Positions 55,224-63,856 of a stretch of 64,000 nucleotides of DNA are shown in pieces (within the stretch, counting starts at the first letter, position 1; the number at the start of each line of letters is the position of its first letter). The notes under the pieces were generated by a model, which saw nothing but the letters and a program-made list of their open reading frames with translations, was not told the DNA's origin and ran no database searches. A program made the translations under genes and the position numbers. This DNA is from Bacteroidota bacterium (lineage in GTDB: Bacteria; Bacteroidota; Ignavibacteria; Palsa-1295): positions 414,371-478,370 of the forward strand of contig JAFDZW010000002.1 of the NCBI GenBank assembly GCA_018266755.1, written 5' to 3'.

Positions 55224-55922
55224 GTGAACAGTATGAAAGACGCAATCCGAGGATCAACTCCGGCTGAGACCGAGCAGAGACTCCCCTTCCGCTCAACGCG
55301 CAGCCTCATTGCGGGACAACGAAGAACGACTACTTCTCGCGAATACGGTCCCGTAACGTTGGCACCATACCCATCCGGGAGTTCCGAGTACTACCGATTG
55401 CGAATGTTCGAGCTCGAACGCGAGATCGACTCGTTGCGCGAACTGCTCAATGCGAAGGACCGAACCATCGTCGCGGCTCGGCGCGAGAACGATAAACTCC
55501 ATGAAGAGATCGAATCGAACTATGACATACTGTCACAGATTCGGGTAGATCTAAAATTGCTCGAAGATATTGCGCGTATCGACCCGACATCGACGAGGAG
55601 GCTCTCTGTCACGTTGCAGCACCGACTGACCAAGATTCGCAACAGTTCGGATATTCATGAGGTGACACGCCAGACAGAAGAGTTCATCGAGAAACTCCAA
55701 CGACGCGCGCCGGATCTGACCGATGCAGAGTTGTTGGTCGCTTCCTTCTTACGAATCGGCTATGCGACTTCGACGATTGCCGCCACGTGCTGCATATCCG
55801 AACGGACAGTAGAGAACCATCGACTCCATATTCGCCGGAAACTTGGCATGTCTTCGCACGAATCGTTGTGTGACTATCTGGAACAGCTCGACGATCACGC
55901 AGCACCAACCACTGCAAAATGA
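55224..55922 (+). CDS. LuxR-type transcription regulator with coiled coil
   Basis: 232 residues (ATG 55224; ATG 55233 is an alternative). Residues 60-120 form a coiled coil (EYYRLRMFELEREIDSLREL). The C-terminal 60 residues are a LuxR-type helix-turn-helix: LTDAELLVASFLRIGYATSTIAATCCISERTVENHRLHI (key residues in TVENHRLHI). No receiver or sensor domain is attached, so it may respond to an unlinked partner or to the neighbouring small proteins. Confidence 0.8.
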   Translation: MNSMKDAIRGSTPAETEQRLPFRSTRSLIAGQRRTTTSREYGPVTLAPYPSGSSEYYRLRMFELEREIDSLRELLNAKDRTIVAARRENDKLHEEIESNYDILSQIRVDLKLLEDIARIDPTSTRRLSVTLQHRLTKIRNSSDIHEVTRQTEEFIEKLQRRAPDLTDAELLVASFLRIGYATSTIAATCCISERTVENHRLHIRRKLGMSSHESLCDYLEQLDDHAAPTTAK

Positions 55923-56318
55923 GTACTCGCGTAGGTAGTGATACTCTATCGTCTGATAGTATTTTAGGGTATGCTTGCCGTTAAAAGTGATTGAATGCGG
56001 TGAATCATTCAAAACAGGCTCTGCACCGTTGGCACAATACCTGAAGTGGAAGACCACGTTCTCGTACTGTCGTTGCACATAGCCGCACTCATTCGTTTGA
56101 GCACAAATTGTTTGAGCTTCCGTGGCAGGAAGCACGCTCTGTGACAATGCAGGGGGTGCCGGTTTTACGACCTCTGTCGTAGTACCGGCATTCCCCCCTC
56201 CCTATCCCCGATCTGTCATACGTTCGGGTATAGTTGGCAAATGGATTTGGTTCTAACCCGTGTAACATGCTATCACGATTCGCAGGGAGCCGTTAGTTGC
56301 CTTATCGACATTGTTTGT
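55923..56318. other. Intergenic region between convergent genes
   Basis: About 400 bases without a credible gene between convergent genes. The only strong structure is a hairpin at 56157-56190, TGCCGGT..ACGAC with GTCGT..ACCGGCA, without a U-run. I see no further motif. Confidence 0.5.
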
Positions 56319-57749
56319 TTAAGTGCTCTTCTTTGCCAGACCGAGCTGGGAGAGTAGTGTGCTAAATACCTGGGTGCCTTGCCAACCACCGATCGCCGAG
56401 AGCGCAAACGCACTCAGCGGATTCAGCGCAGCACCGCGCGGCAGGACATGCAGTAATCCGAATATAAACGCCCAGTACAGCAAGAAGCCGGTAACGACCC
56501 CGATGAGTACGCGCCAATGCTGGTATTTCTGACGAAGCTTCGCGATGAACCCGCCTGCAAGTCCGCCGACTAATGAGAACACCAGTTGTGCAATCGGCCA
56601 TGTGACATGTATATCTGCATGTTCAATCGGCAGACCCAGCGTCGAACCCGAGATTTGTACAGCGCCGATACTTGTCGGCGAAAAATTTGTTCGGCACTCA
56701 TACGCTCCGGCGGGAATACGCAGCGTACTTTTCTCGAGCTCTCCGCGTCCGTTATCGATCGTTAACGTCACGTCCTGTCCCGCATCGCTTGGCGCCGGAT
56801 TCCCATTCTCGTTTAGGAGCCGTACAACGACCTGCGAATGATCGATCAGCGAGATACTCGGAGGGCTCACCGCGCAATCGAGCGCCGTGACCGCATGCAC
56901 GAAATGCACCGCAGGCATGGCGCCGACCGGCATCATTGTAGGATCGGAACTCGGCATCTGAACGACGGCCGTCCCCGTATCCTTCGATGCCAGTTTGATC
57001 GTTGCGGAGATACTGCCCTTCGGGATCGTCAGAATGCTCGGCGCAAGCGAACCCATTGACGAGAACAGATTGATCGTTGCGTCATTTTCCAATCCACCAG
57101 GGCGAAGCAGGAACACACGAATCTCTGCCGAGTCCCGTTCGTCCGCCAGAACGGTATGCGTGGGTGCGCAGAATTGTATCGCCGATGCAGTACCATGTTG
57201 TATGTCAGATTCCGTCGCTGCACCGACGGAAATGACTGCTCCGTCAGGACCCGATCGAAACACCGGTGCACGAGCCATACGCATGGGTCGCATCATCGTT
57301 TTTTTCGGAGGATCTGAAACCGGAGACGGCATTGGCACTTCGGTCCCGAGAATGAAGGCCGTACCCGCAGCCATGTGTGCCTCGCTGACATCGAGTTGGC
57401 AGATGCCCGGCTTCTTCATCGTGAATTGAAATTGACCACGTGCATTCCCCTGCGCGATCGGAACAATAAATGCATCGACCTTTCCCGACGGCCAGCGCAC
57501 GTTGATCGAAAGAAAGATATTCTCCGGGGTCGGTGCATCCGCATTATGCGCATCGAGCAATCGAACGTTGACCACCGTCGTCTTTCCGACTTCGACATGC
57601 TCGTCGGTTTCGAGACGGATCTTCACCGGCCGATTCGCTGCCATTGCCGTTGTACATCCGACAATCGAGAATACTGCAAGAAGAGTTGCTATGCGGCGGA
57701 ATGGGAAGCATCGCCGGCACGCAAGGGTACGAGAAACGTTGCCAAGCAT
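56319..57749 (-). CDS. Membrane-anchored Ig-like domain protein
   Basis: I start at ATG 57749 (MLGNVSRTLACRRCF). The 476-residue protein has a signal-like N-terminus (about 18-38), then Ig-like or bacterial BIG-like beta-sandwich domains (VKIRLETDEHVEVGKTTVVNVRLLD; SAEIRVFLLRPGG-like; HSQVVVRLLNENGNPAPSD), and at the C-terminus three membrane segments (about 375-397, 405-430, 440-465). It is downstream of the cytochrome locus. It may present the domain in the periplasm. Function unknown. Confidence 0.7.
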   Translation of the reverse strand: MLGNVSRTLACRRCFPFRRIATLLAVFSIVGCTTAMAANRPVKIRLETDEHVEVGKTTVVNVRLLDAHNADAPTPENIFLSINVRWPSGKVDAFIVPIAQGNARGQFQFTMKKPGICQLDVSEAHMAAGTAFILGTEVPMPSPVSDPPKKTMMRPMRMARAPVFRSGPDGAVISVGAATESDIQHGTASAIQFCAPTHTVLADERDSAEIRVFLLRPGGLENDATINLFSSMGSLAPSILTIPKGSISATIKLASKDTGTAVVQMPSSDPTMMPVGAMPAVHFVHAVTALDCAVSPPSISLIDHSQVVVRLLNENGNPAPSDAGQDVTLTIDNGRGELEKSTLRIPAGAYECRTNFSPTSIGAVQISGSTLGLPIEHADIHVTWPIAQLVFSLVGGLAGGFIAKLRQKYQHWRVLIGVVTGFLLYWAFIFGLLHVLPRGAALNPLSAFALSAIGGWQGTQVFSTLLSQLGLAKKST

Positions 57750-57911
57750 AGTGACCTCATGAATGTGAATGATGAAATGACAAGAGTCGTACATCGGCAC
57801 GAATGCTTTAGTGCCGCTCTCCGATCAGAGGATACGGCGCATACATCACCCTCCTGCGTGTCCGGCAGTATACAATACAATGAATACAATAATGATAAGG
57901 CTACACAGATA

Positions 57912-58235
57912 TTACGCGAACTGCATCCCTTGCTGCTGATCGACGACGTCGATGACGAGCGGCAAGTAGCGATCGAGCTGACATTCGACGGTGTCTCGCT
58001 CGTTACAGTTCGCGATCGAACCGTATTCGCACTCGCGGCAGATATTGCGGCGCACTGCGCCGACATAATCTTCGAGACGTTCGCTATTGGTTTGCTGGAT
58101 GATATTGACGATCGTTTCGAAGTTGGAGGCGATCGTGCATTCTTTGTTTCCGCCGATGCGGCAGTTTCCGTATTGGTCCGAGTCGATGCAATGCAAACAG
58201 ACCCGTTCCCTCATAGCATCAATATACCGGTCCAT
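57912..58235 (-). CDS. Twin four-cysteine protein of cytochrome locus
   Basis: ATG 58235 gives 107 residues (MDRYIDAMRERVC). Two similar cysteine sets occur: C13-x2-C16-x8-C25-x7-C33 and C66-x2-C69-x7-C77-x7-C85. Such spacing suits metal or iron-sulphur binding. There is no signal peptide, so it is probably cytoplasmic. It sits next to the heme protein genes, but no known family was recognised. Function unknown. Confidence 0.75.
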   Translation of the reverse strand: MDRYIDAMRERVCLHCIDSDQYGNCRIGGNKECTIASNFETIVNIIQQTNSERLEDYVGAVRRNICRECEYGSIANCNERDTVECQLDRYLPLVIDVVDQQQGMQFA

Positions 58236-58451
58236 GATATTTCCCTTTCTGCTGTGACCGGCCATGCCGGTCCTATGGTTGTGTGTTCATTTCGAGAGAG
58301 AGTGTGTCAACGGAATCACGTGAAGATGAGCAGACCTGCGACACCGGTCACGATGGTTCTGTGGTATGGGATCGTTCGAGTCCGGCGGCACGTGTGTCTG
58401 GGTGCGTCAAACTTTCACTCTCCCTACCGAATATGGTAGAGCGGGGTGGGC

Positions 58452-58667
58452 TTACACTTGTTCGACGCGCCGGGGTTCTCCGCGCACGAGGGAGATCAGG
58501 TAGTAGATCGTACCAATGACGATCAACAACAACCCGACCACCGCGAACTCGACGAATGCCAGCGGATGATTGCTCATTAACGAGGCGAGCGTTCCGACGA
58601 GTGCGATGAGCATGATGATCGCTGCTTTGCGGATCCTGCGTTCCATTGCGGTTACTTGCGTGCTCAT
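58452..58667 (-). CDS. Small membrane protein with two segments
   Basis: 71 residues with two membrane spans (about 14-34 and 38-61) and basic ends. It lies 29 bases downstream of the NapC-like gene and probably belongs to the same unit. No motif is seen. A frame on the other strand is ignored as a shadow. Confidence 0.6.
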   Translation of the reverse strand: MSTQVTAMERRIRKAAIIMLIALVGTLASLMSNHPLAFVEFAVVGLLLIVIGTIYYLISLVRGEPRRVEQV

Positions 58668-58696
58668 GGTCTGTCCTTTCGTCTATCGGTGGGTGG

Positions 58697-59419
58697 TTAG
58701 TTGGCTTTCGGAGCTTCCGAACCCGTCGAACTGGGGGAAGCGCTGCTGCCGGAGGTCGAGTCGGTCGTCGTCGGCGCGGTCGCGGCATGCGGCACCTGGC
58801 CTGGCGTCCAAAAATCCGCTTTGTCGAGCTCTTTCACATTATGGATCACGTCATGGCAACCGCTCGTCATACACGAGATCTGGTTATGCTTGAGCGAATC
58901 CATCATGAGCGGCGTCTGCATGTGTGCCGATTTTTCTTCGAAGCTGCGCGCACCGTCGTGACAATGCAGACATTCGCGGTTGTTATATTTCTCGTACAGC
59001 TTGATGGTGTCGGGAATGGTGCCGATGTATTGGTAATACAGATGACGCAGACCGCGGATCTTCGCGGCAAAGTCGCCGTACATCGTGTACTCGGTATGGC
59101 ATGTGAAGCAGGCCTGATCGCTCGGAATGCGATGGTTCTGGAAGTGCACGGCCGGGATCCATTCTTTATCATCGACGTGCAAGCTCTTGCCATACTTTCC
59201 CATCACGTGACAGCTCAGGCAGAACTCGGTCTTCTTGGATTTTTCCATATGCTCCTGCAGCGAGAATGCACCGACGATCACCGGCAACATCAGGATGCCG
59301 ACGAACGCCAGGATCTTGCCGCCCTGCTCGCGGGTAATGGCAGGTTTGAAGATCAACAGCAATTCAACGAGGATCGCGAGAACGATCAACCCCATCAGGA
59401 TATTCATCGGAGAGAACAT
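58697..59419 (-). CDS. NapC/NrfH-type tetraheme cytochrome c
   Basis: 240 residues with two N-terminal membrane spans (about 5-24 and 36-55). Three CxxCH sites (C67LSCH, C104FTCH, C150LHCH) and an unusual C183MTSGCH, a CX4CH motif, predict four hemes on the periplasmic side. Family members pass electrons from quinol to periplasmic partners such as nitrite or nitrate reductase. No NrfA or NapA is seen here. The C-terminus is Ser/Pro-rich low complexity. Confidence 0.85.
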   Translation of the reverse strand: MFSPMNILMGLIVLAILVELLLIFKPAITREQGGKILAFVGILMLPVIVGAFSLQEHMEKSKKTEFCLSCHVMGKYGKSLHVDDKEWIPAVHFQNHRIPSDQACFTCHTEYTMYGDFAAKIRGLRHLYYQYIGTIPDTIKLYEKYNNRECLHCHDGARSFEEKSAHMQTPLMMDSLKHNQISCMTSGCHDVIHNVKELDKADFWTPGQVPHAATAPTTTDSTSGSSASPSSTGSEAPKAN

Positions 59420-59647
59420 AGGTCACCAAGCTAGGGTAAAAAAAATTAAGCAGATGTTGGCGAATGCGCGATCATGAATTCTCCACCTTCAATGATACTT
59501 CGGTTCGCGCAACACCTGCCGATTGTATCTCACAGTTCCTACCCTCGGCACAACTGCCCCTGTTAGAGTCCGCCAATGGGTGGAACGAACATACACTCAG
59601 TGGTTCTGCCCGCAGTCGTCGCGGGCAGAACCGTCCGGAGATTCCGG

Positions 59648-60016
59648 TTACTTCTTCGGCTTCGTCTTCAGCGAAGCGAGCCACTTACAAAGAATATCGC
59701 GGTCGCCATCGCTGCCTTTGAACTTCTTGAGGTGCTTCTGCCCCTTGAGCTCGACTTCTTTCATGAGCCACTTGTCAAGCCAACTTGCGTCGTGCGTTAG
59801 ACCCGCACCGGAGAGATCGCTCGGAATGACTTCGCCCGGCTTCGGCTCGGAGGTGCGCTTAATGCCCAATGCATCGATCGAGTGACATGTGTTGCACTTG
59901 TTCTCTAAAAAGATGCTCTTACCGTCTGAGCCGGTAGCGGCGTTATGGACGTTCGTTGCGCCAATGAACAAGCTGGCAGCCAAGACGACCATCGCGGATG
60001 TAAATACGGTTTTCAT
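59648..60016 (-). CDS. Monoheme cytochrome c
   Basis: 122 residues with a signal peptide (about 1-22) and one heme site C41NTCH45. Late methionine in LMKEVELKG or similar could be the distal ligand. It should be periplasmic. It precedes the NapC-like gene by 228 bases and is likely part of the same electron transfer locus. Confidence 0.88.
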   Translation of the reverse strand: MKTVFTSAMVVLAASLFIGATNVHNAATGSDGKSIFLENKCNTCHSIDALGIKRTSEPKPGEVIPSDLSGAGLTHDASWLDKWLMKEVELKGQKHLKKFKGSDGDRDILCKWLASLKTKPKK

Positions 60017-60363
60017 GATTTCCTTCCCTATCTGAATGTGGTGTACTGAATCTGTGTCTAACGAATTTCAATATTCGTGCCAAACCGCATGGAAGCGAAT
60101 ATACGGTTCGAATCCGCCGATTTCATGGCCCAACGTAAGGAAAATTGCCTGTTATTATGCAGATTTTGAGCATGCAATTGATCGCGCGGAGGATCACAGC
60201 CCGTTCGTTGACGGGAGTCCTTCTCATCGACGATAATATGACCTTCTCCAATTTCCCCAGCAGGAAAGAAATCTTCCGCTTAGAAAATTTTTCTGATATG
60301 CCTTCCCTATCCGATATAACATATCTCTTAATAAATAATAATCTTACGGTGACATATTGACGG
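60017..60363. other. AT-rich intergenic stretch
   Basis: About 350 bases between the cytochrome gene (minus) and the sigma-54 promoter (plus). It is AT-rich toward the right end. Short frames on both strands lack support. No motif besides the promoter at its right edge was found. Confidence 0.5.
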
Positions 60364-60379
60364 TGGCATAGAATTTGCA
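60364..60379 (+). promoter_or_regulatory. Sigma-54 promoter
   Basis: TGGCATAGAATTTGCA matches the consensus TGGCAYRNNNNTTGCW at every fixed position: GG at -24 and GC at -12. The predicted start is near 60391. It drives rightward transcription toward the candidate small RNA and the kinase and activator genes. An NtrC-type activator lies 1.4 kb downstream. Confidence 0.85.
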
Positions 60380-60390
60380 TTTTCGCCCTA

Positions 60391-60530
60391 TGGAAATAGT
60401 GATTGCAGGATGAAATGCCGGATGAGGGGAAGTCGGGCATTTTCAGAATGCAGAGATCAAATGAGAAGGGGAGATGATTGGCGACTTGGTTGCAGATCAT
60501 ACCTCAAGGGCCGCGCAGACGGCCCTTTTT
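60391..60530 (+). ncRNA. Candidate sigma-54-dependent small RNA
   Basis: From the predicted start near 60391 to the terminator ending at 60530 is about 140 bases with no convincing gene. A 40-codon frame (from 60411) overlaps it, but it reads through the terminator and shows no coding signs. The pairing of a perfect sigma-54 promoter with a strong terminator argues for a discrete RNA. It precedes a histidine kinase and an NtrC-type activator. Expression is inferred. Confidence 0.55.
60507..60530 (+). terminator. Rho-independent terminator
   Basis: AGGGCCG pairs with CGGCCCT (60507-60513 and 60520-60526) around a CGCAGA loop, followed by TTTTT. It ends the transcript from the sigma-54 promoter before the kinase gene. 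Confidence 0.9.
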
Positions 60531-60684
60531 AATGTGGGCGTCGTTCGCTCACAGCCGTTCTGCGACAGAGGCGACATGGCCGGTGCTCAATGCGAGTGCC
60601 GGATTTCTCTGGAGTTCGCGGGCGTTCCCAAACGATAGACTTGCTTATTCCTTGTCGGTGTTGGGACCTTCGACAACCAGCGAT

Positions 60685-61788
60685 ATGCGCCAAGACGAAT
60701 CGACCATGATGCGGTGGGCGTTCGAGCATTCTTCGAACGGAAAAATCATCACCGATCTCTCTGGGATCATCCGGACCGTGAACGACGCGTTCGTGAACAT
60801 GTTCGGCTATAGCCGCGAGGAGGTGATCGGCCAACGCACAAATTTTTTGAAGAGCCGCTATTCGACGCCCGAATTCTACCAGGAAATGTGGCGTGCGCTC
60901 AGCGAGCGCGGCGAATGGAAGGGAGAGATCATCAACCGGACCAAAGGCGGGACCGAAAAGACCTGCTTCCTGACGATCACCTCGATCATCAGCCCGGCCG
61001 GTGAACGACTCGGATACCTGGGGGTCGAGATCGACCTGACCGAACGCAAGCGGCTCGAGGAACAGATCATCCAGGGCGAGAAGCTTGCCAGCGTCGGCGA
61101 ATCGATCGCGACGCTCATGCATGAGATCCGCAATCCACTCAATGGCATTGCGATGAATGCATACATGCTTAACGAATCGGCTGTGCGCGACCCGCACTGG
61201 TCGGACGAAGAGCGCGAGTCGATCGCGCTCGTGCATCGCGAAGTAAAGCGACTCGGCAGTCTGGTGACGAACGTGATGTCGTATGCGCGACGCATCGAGC
61301 TGCACCACGAGCGCGTCATCATCGCCGATCTGTTCGACGAATTGCAGGAGTTATTGATCTATCATGCGGAGGAGCTCGGCGTTTCGCTCACGTTCGAGGA
61401 AGTGCCCCGCACATTGCTCGGGTACTTCGACCCCGATCTGATGAAACAAGTGCTGCTCAATCTCGTGCAAAACGCGATCGATGCTGCGGCAAACTCCGAA
61501 CCGAAGGTCGTCAATGTCTCGGCCCGCTTCGACGAAGGGCCCGATTGGCAATCGATCAGCGTTTCGGGCCGCGTGCTCTTGTTCATTGTCGAGAACAGCG
61601 GCACCGCCATCGGCGACGATGTACTCGAGAATCTGTTCAAGCCCTTCTTCACGACCAAAGAACAAGGGCTTGGGCTCGGACTCGCAACGAGCGCGAAGAT
61701 CGTGCGACAACATCATGGTGTCATCCGCCATGCTCATTCGACACGCGAGCCGTATACGACTGTGTTCACCGTGGCGCTGCCATCGTAA
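60685..61788 (+). CDS. PAS-domain histidine kinase
   Basis: I start at ATG 60685 (MRQDESTMMRWAFEH), since the frame upstream crosses the terminator. The 367-residue protein has a PAS domain (about 10-120; EHSSNGKIITDLSG and FVNMFGYSREEVIGQ), an H box with H146 in LMHEIRNPLNG, and an ATPase domain with NLVQNAIDAA, the G1-type ENSGTAIGDD and GLGLGLATS. No membrane span is seen, so it is cytoplasmic. It is paired with the NtrC-type gene 15 bases downstream. Confidence 0.92.
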   Translation: MRQDESTMMRWAFEHSSNGKIITDLSGIIRTVNDAFVNMFGYSREEVIGQRTNFLKSRYSTPEFYQEMWRALSERGEWKGEIINRTKGGTEKTCFLTITSIISPAGERLGYLGVEIDLTERKRLEEQIIQGEKLASVGESIATLMHEIRNPLNGIAMNAYMLNESAVRDPHWSDEERESIALVHREVKRLGSLVTNVMSYARRIELHHERVIIADLFDELQELLIYHAEELGVSLTFEEVPRTLLGYFDPDLMKQVLLNLVQNAIDAAANSEPKVVNVSARFDEGPDWQSISVSGRVLLFIVENSGTAIGDDVLENLFKPFFTTKEQGLGLGLATSAKIVRQHHGVIRHAHSTREPYTTVFTVALPS

Positions 61789-61803
61789 CGCCAACGACCG
61801 ATT

Positions 61804-63183
61804 ATGCAAGAGAATACAAAGCGCATCCTTGTCGTCGACGACGACGCGACAACGCGCCGCACCCTCGAACGCTTCCTGACGCAGGAAGGCTATGCGGTCG
61901 TGACTGCCTCCAACGCCAACGAAGCAGTGCTGGCCGTCCATGTCGATTCGCCGGATATCATCCTCAGCGATATCTATATGCCCGGCAAGACCGGGCTGGA
62001 ACTGCAACTCACGCTGCAAGAGCTGAACCTCAACGTCCCGACGATCTTCATGACCGGGCATGACGACATGCCGACGACGGTCAAAGCGATGCAGCAGGGC
62101 GCCTACGATTATCTTTCGAAGCCCATCGATCTCGATCGGCTTAAGAAACTGCTCGAACGACTCGTCGCCAACCAGGAGCTCAGCGAGAAGCTGAACCTGA
62201 TGGTCGATACCGAATCGAAAGAGTATCGGCTCGAAGACGTGATCGTCGGCCACGACCGCCGAATGGTCGAGATCTATAAGACGATTGGCTCGGTTACGCG
62301 ATCGCGTGTCACGGTGCTTGTCGAGGGCGAGTCGGGTACCGGAAAAGAGCTGATCGCAAAAGCGATCCATTACAACTCGCCCTGGGCGAGCGAGCCGTTC
62401 ATCGCCGTCAACTGTACGGCGCTTGTCGAGACGCTGCTCGAATCCGAGCTCTTCGGACACATGAAGGGATCATTCACCGGCGCGACGGCCGACAAGCGCG
62501 GCAAATTCGAGCTTGCGCGCAACGGCACTATTTTCCTCGACGAAATATCCGAGATCGCACCGACGCTGCAAGTAAAACTGCTGCGCGTATTACAGGAGCG
62601 CGAGTTCGAACGCGTCGGCGGCGAAAAGACCATGCCGATGAATGCGCGTATCATCGCGGCGACGAACAGAAATATGGAAGCCGAAGTAGCGGCCGGCCGA
62701 TTCCGTGAGGACTTGTACTACCGACTCAACGTCGTGTCGATCAAAGTACCGCCGCTGCGCGAACGCAAAGACGACATTCCGATCCTGGTGCGGCGGCTGC
62801 TGCAGCAGATCAACGAAGAACTGCATACGAAGGTATTCAAGATTTCGGACGAGGCGATGAGCCGGATCATCCAGCACGACTGGCCCGGCAACGTGCGCGA
62901 ACTGCAGAATATCCTGACACGCGCCGTCGTGCTCTCGAAGTCGGATGTCATCGACGAAACGGCGTTCCCTGTTCCGCATGCCAAAGAAGCGACGTCGGCG
63001 GTGTATCAGTGGAACCGCACGCTGGCCGAAGTCGAGCAGGAGCATATTCAGCAAGTGCTCAAAGCGGTGAACGGGAATCGGACCGAAGCAGCCAAAGTAC
63101 TCGGGATCTCGAAACCGACACTCTATTCGCGGCTGCCGGGCTTGCACAAGAGCACCACCGAAAAGACTGCCGAAGAGAGTTAA
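61804..63183 (+). CDS. NtrC-family sigma-54 activator
   Basis: 459 residues. Receiver (about 1-120) with D56 in ILSDIYMPG and K107 in YLSKP; AAA+ domain with Walker A GESGTGKE (175-182), the sigma-54 contact loop reading GSFTGA (222-227) instead of GAFTGA, and a Fis-type helix-turn-helix NRTEAAKVLGISKPTLYSRL at the C-terminus. It should activate sigma-54 promoters such as that at 60364. The kinase upstream is its likely partner. Confidence 0.95.
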   Translation: MQENTKRILVVDDDATTRRTLERFLTQEGYAVVTASNANEAVLAVHVDSPDIILSDIYMPGKTGLELQLTLQELNLNVPTIFMTGHDDMPTTVKAMQQGAYDYLSKPIDLDRLKKLLERLVANQELSEKLNLMVDTESKEYRLEDVIVGHDRRMVEIYKTIGSVTRSRVTVLVEGESGTGKELIAKAIHYNSPWASEPFIAVNCTALVETLLESELFGHMKGSFTGATADKRGKFELARNGTIFLDEISEIAPTLQVKLLRVLQEREFERVGGEKTMPMNARIIAATNRNMEAEVAAGRFREDLYYRLNVVSIKVPPLRERKDDIPILVRRLLQQINEELHTKVFKISDEAMSRIIQHDWPGNVRELQNILTRAVVLSKSDVIDETAFPVPHAKEATSAVYQWNRTLAEVEQEHIQQVLKAVNGNRTEAAKVLGISKPTLYSRLPGLHKSTTEKTAEES

Positions 63184-63323
63184 GTTTTTTGATAATAAGT
63201 AAAGATTCAGTTTCGCTCACCACCCGGAACTGCCAAACCATCCCTCAGAACCCACCCTTTTTGAGGTTTGGCATAATTATTTAATAGCTATCGAGCTGAA
63301 AGGGGCAAACCAAGGAGGCTCCA

Positions 63324-63722
63324 ATGGCTCAAGGCTGGACGTTAGTAATGGTGAATTCGCACGCAACCGAAAAGAAACGCGTACTCTTGATCGTGGAAGA
63401 TTTCGATAATATCAGAAATCTTTTCGGCAGGTATCTGTCTGTCCACGATTACGAAGTCATCTCCGCCGGTACGATCGCCGATGCGATTGCGCTCGGCAAA
63501 GAAGCTGCACCCGATATCGTACTCATGGATTTCGATATGCGTTCGACCGACCCCTACAAGAACATCTCCGCCCTGCACAATGCACTACCGTCGAGCAAAC
63601 TCGTCACCGTGGACGGCAGCAATCGACACATCCTTGAAGACAAAGCAAAGATCGCCGGCGCCACGACCGTCGTTCCCCGCACCATGGCACCCGACAAACT
63701 CGAGAGCACACTAAACGCCTAA
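63324..63722 (+). CDS. Receiver-only response regulator, degenerate
   Basis: 132 residues. AAGGAGG at 63312-63318 supports this start. The fold is a receiver domain: acids E25-D26, the phosphoacceptor D69 (VLMDFD) and T95. The usual lysine before proline is not evident (VVPRT). It may act as a phosphate sink or a non-phosphorylated partner of the kinase. It ends with its own terminator. Confidence 0.75.
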   Translation: MAQGWTLVMVNSHATEKKRVLLIVEDFDNIRNLFGRYLSVHDYEVISAGTIADAIALGKEAAPDIVLMDFDMRSTDPYKNISALHNALPSSKLVTVDGSNRHILEDKAKIAGATTVVPRTMAPDKLESTLNA

Positions 63723-63749
63723 GACCGACAACACAACCGAATTTTACAG

Positions 63750-63776
63750 AGGCTCCGCATGGAGCCTTTGTGTTTT
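63750..63776 (+). terminator. Terminator after receiver gene
   Basis: AGGCTCC pairs with GGAGCCT around GCAT, followed by TTGTGTTTT. It ends the receiver gene. Confidence 0.85.
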
Positions 63777-63856
63777 AGCTCGGTCTGGTCACATCTTCGG
63801 CACCCTCGTATCGTTCGCGGCGTTCGGGTGTCTGTTGGATTGCAGCGATACACTCT

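Noticed and set aside
60411..60533. Short open frame inside the candidate small RNA
   Set aside because: It reads through the terminator stem and has a composition unlike a protein.
63270..63285. TGGCATAATTATTTAA before the receiver gene
   Set aside because: The -24 half is good but the -12 half lacks TTGC.
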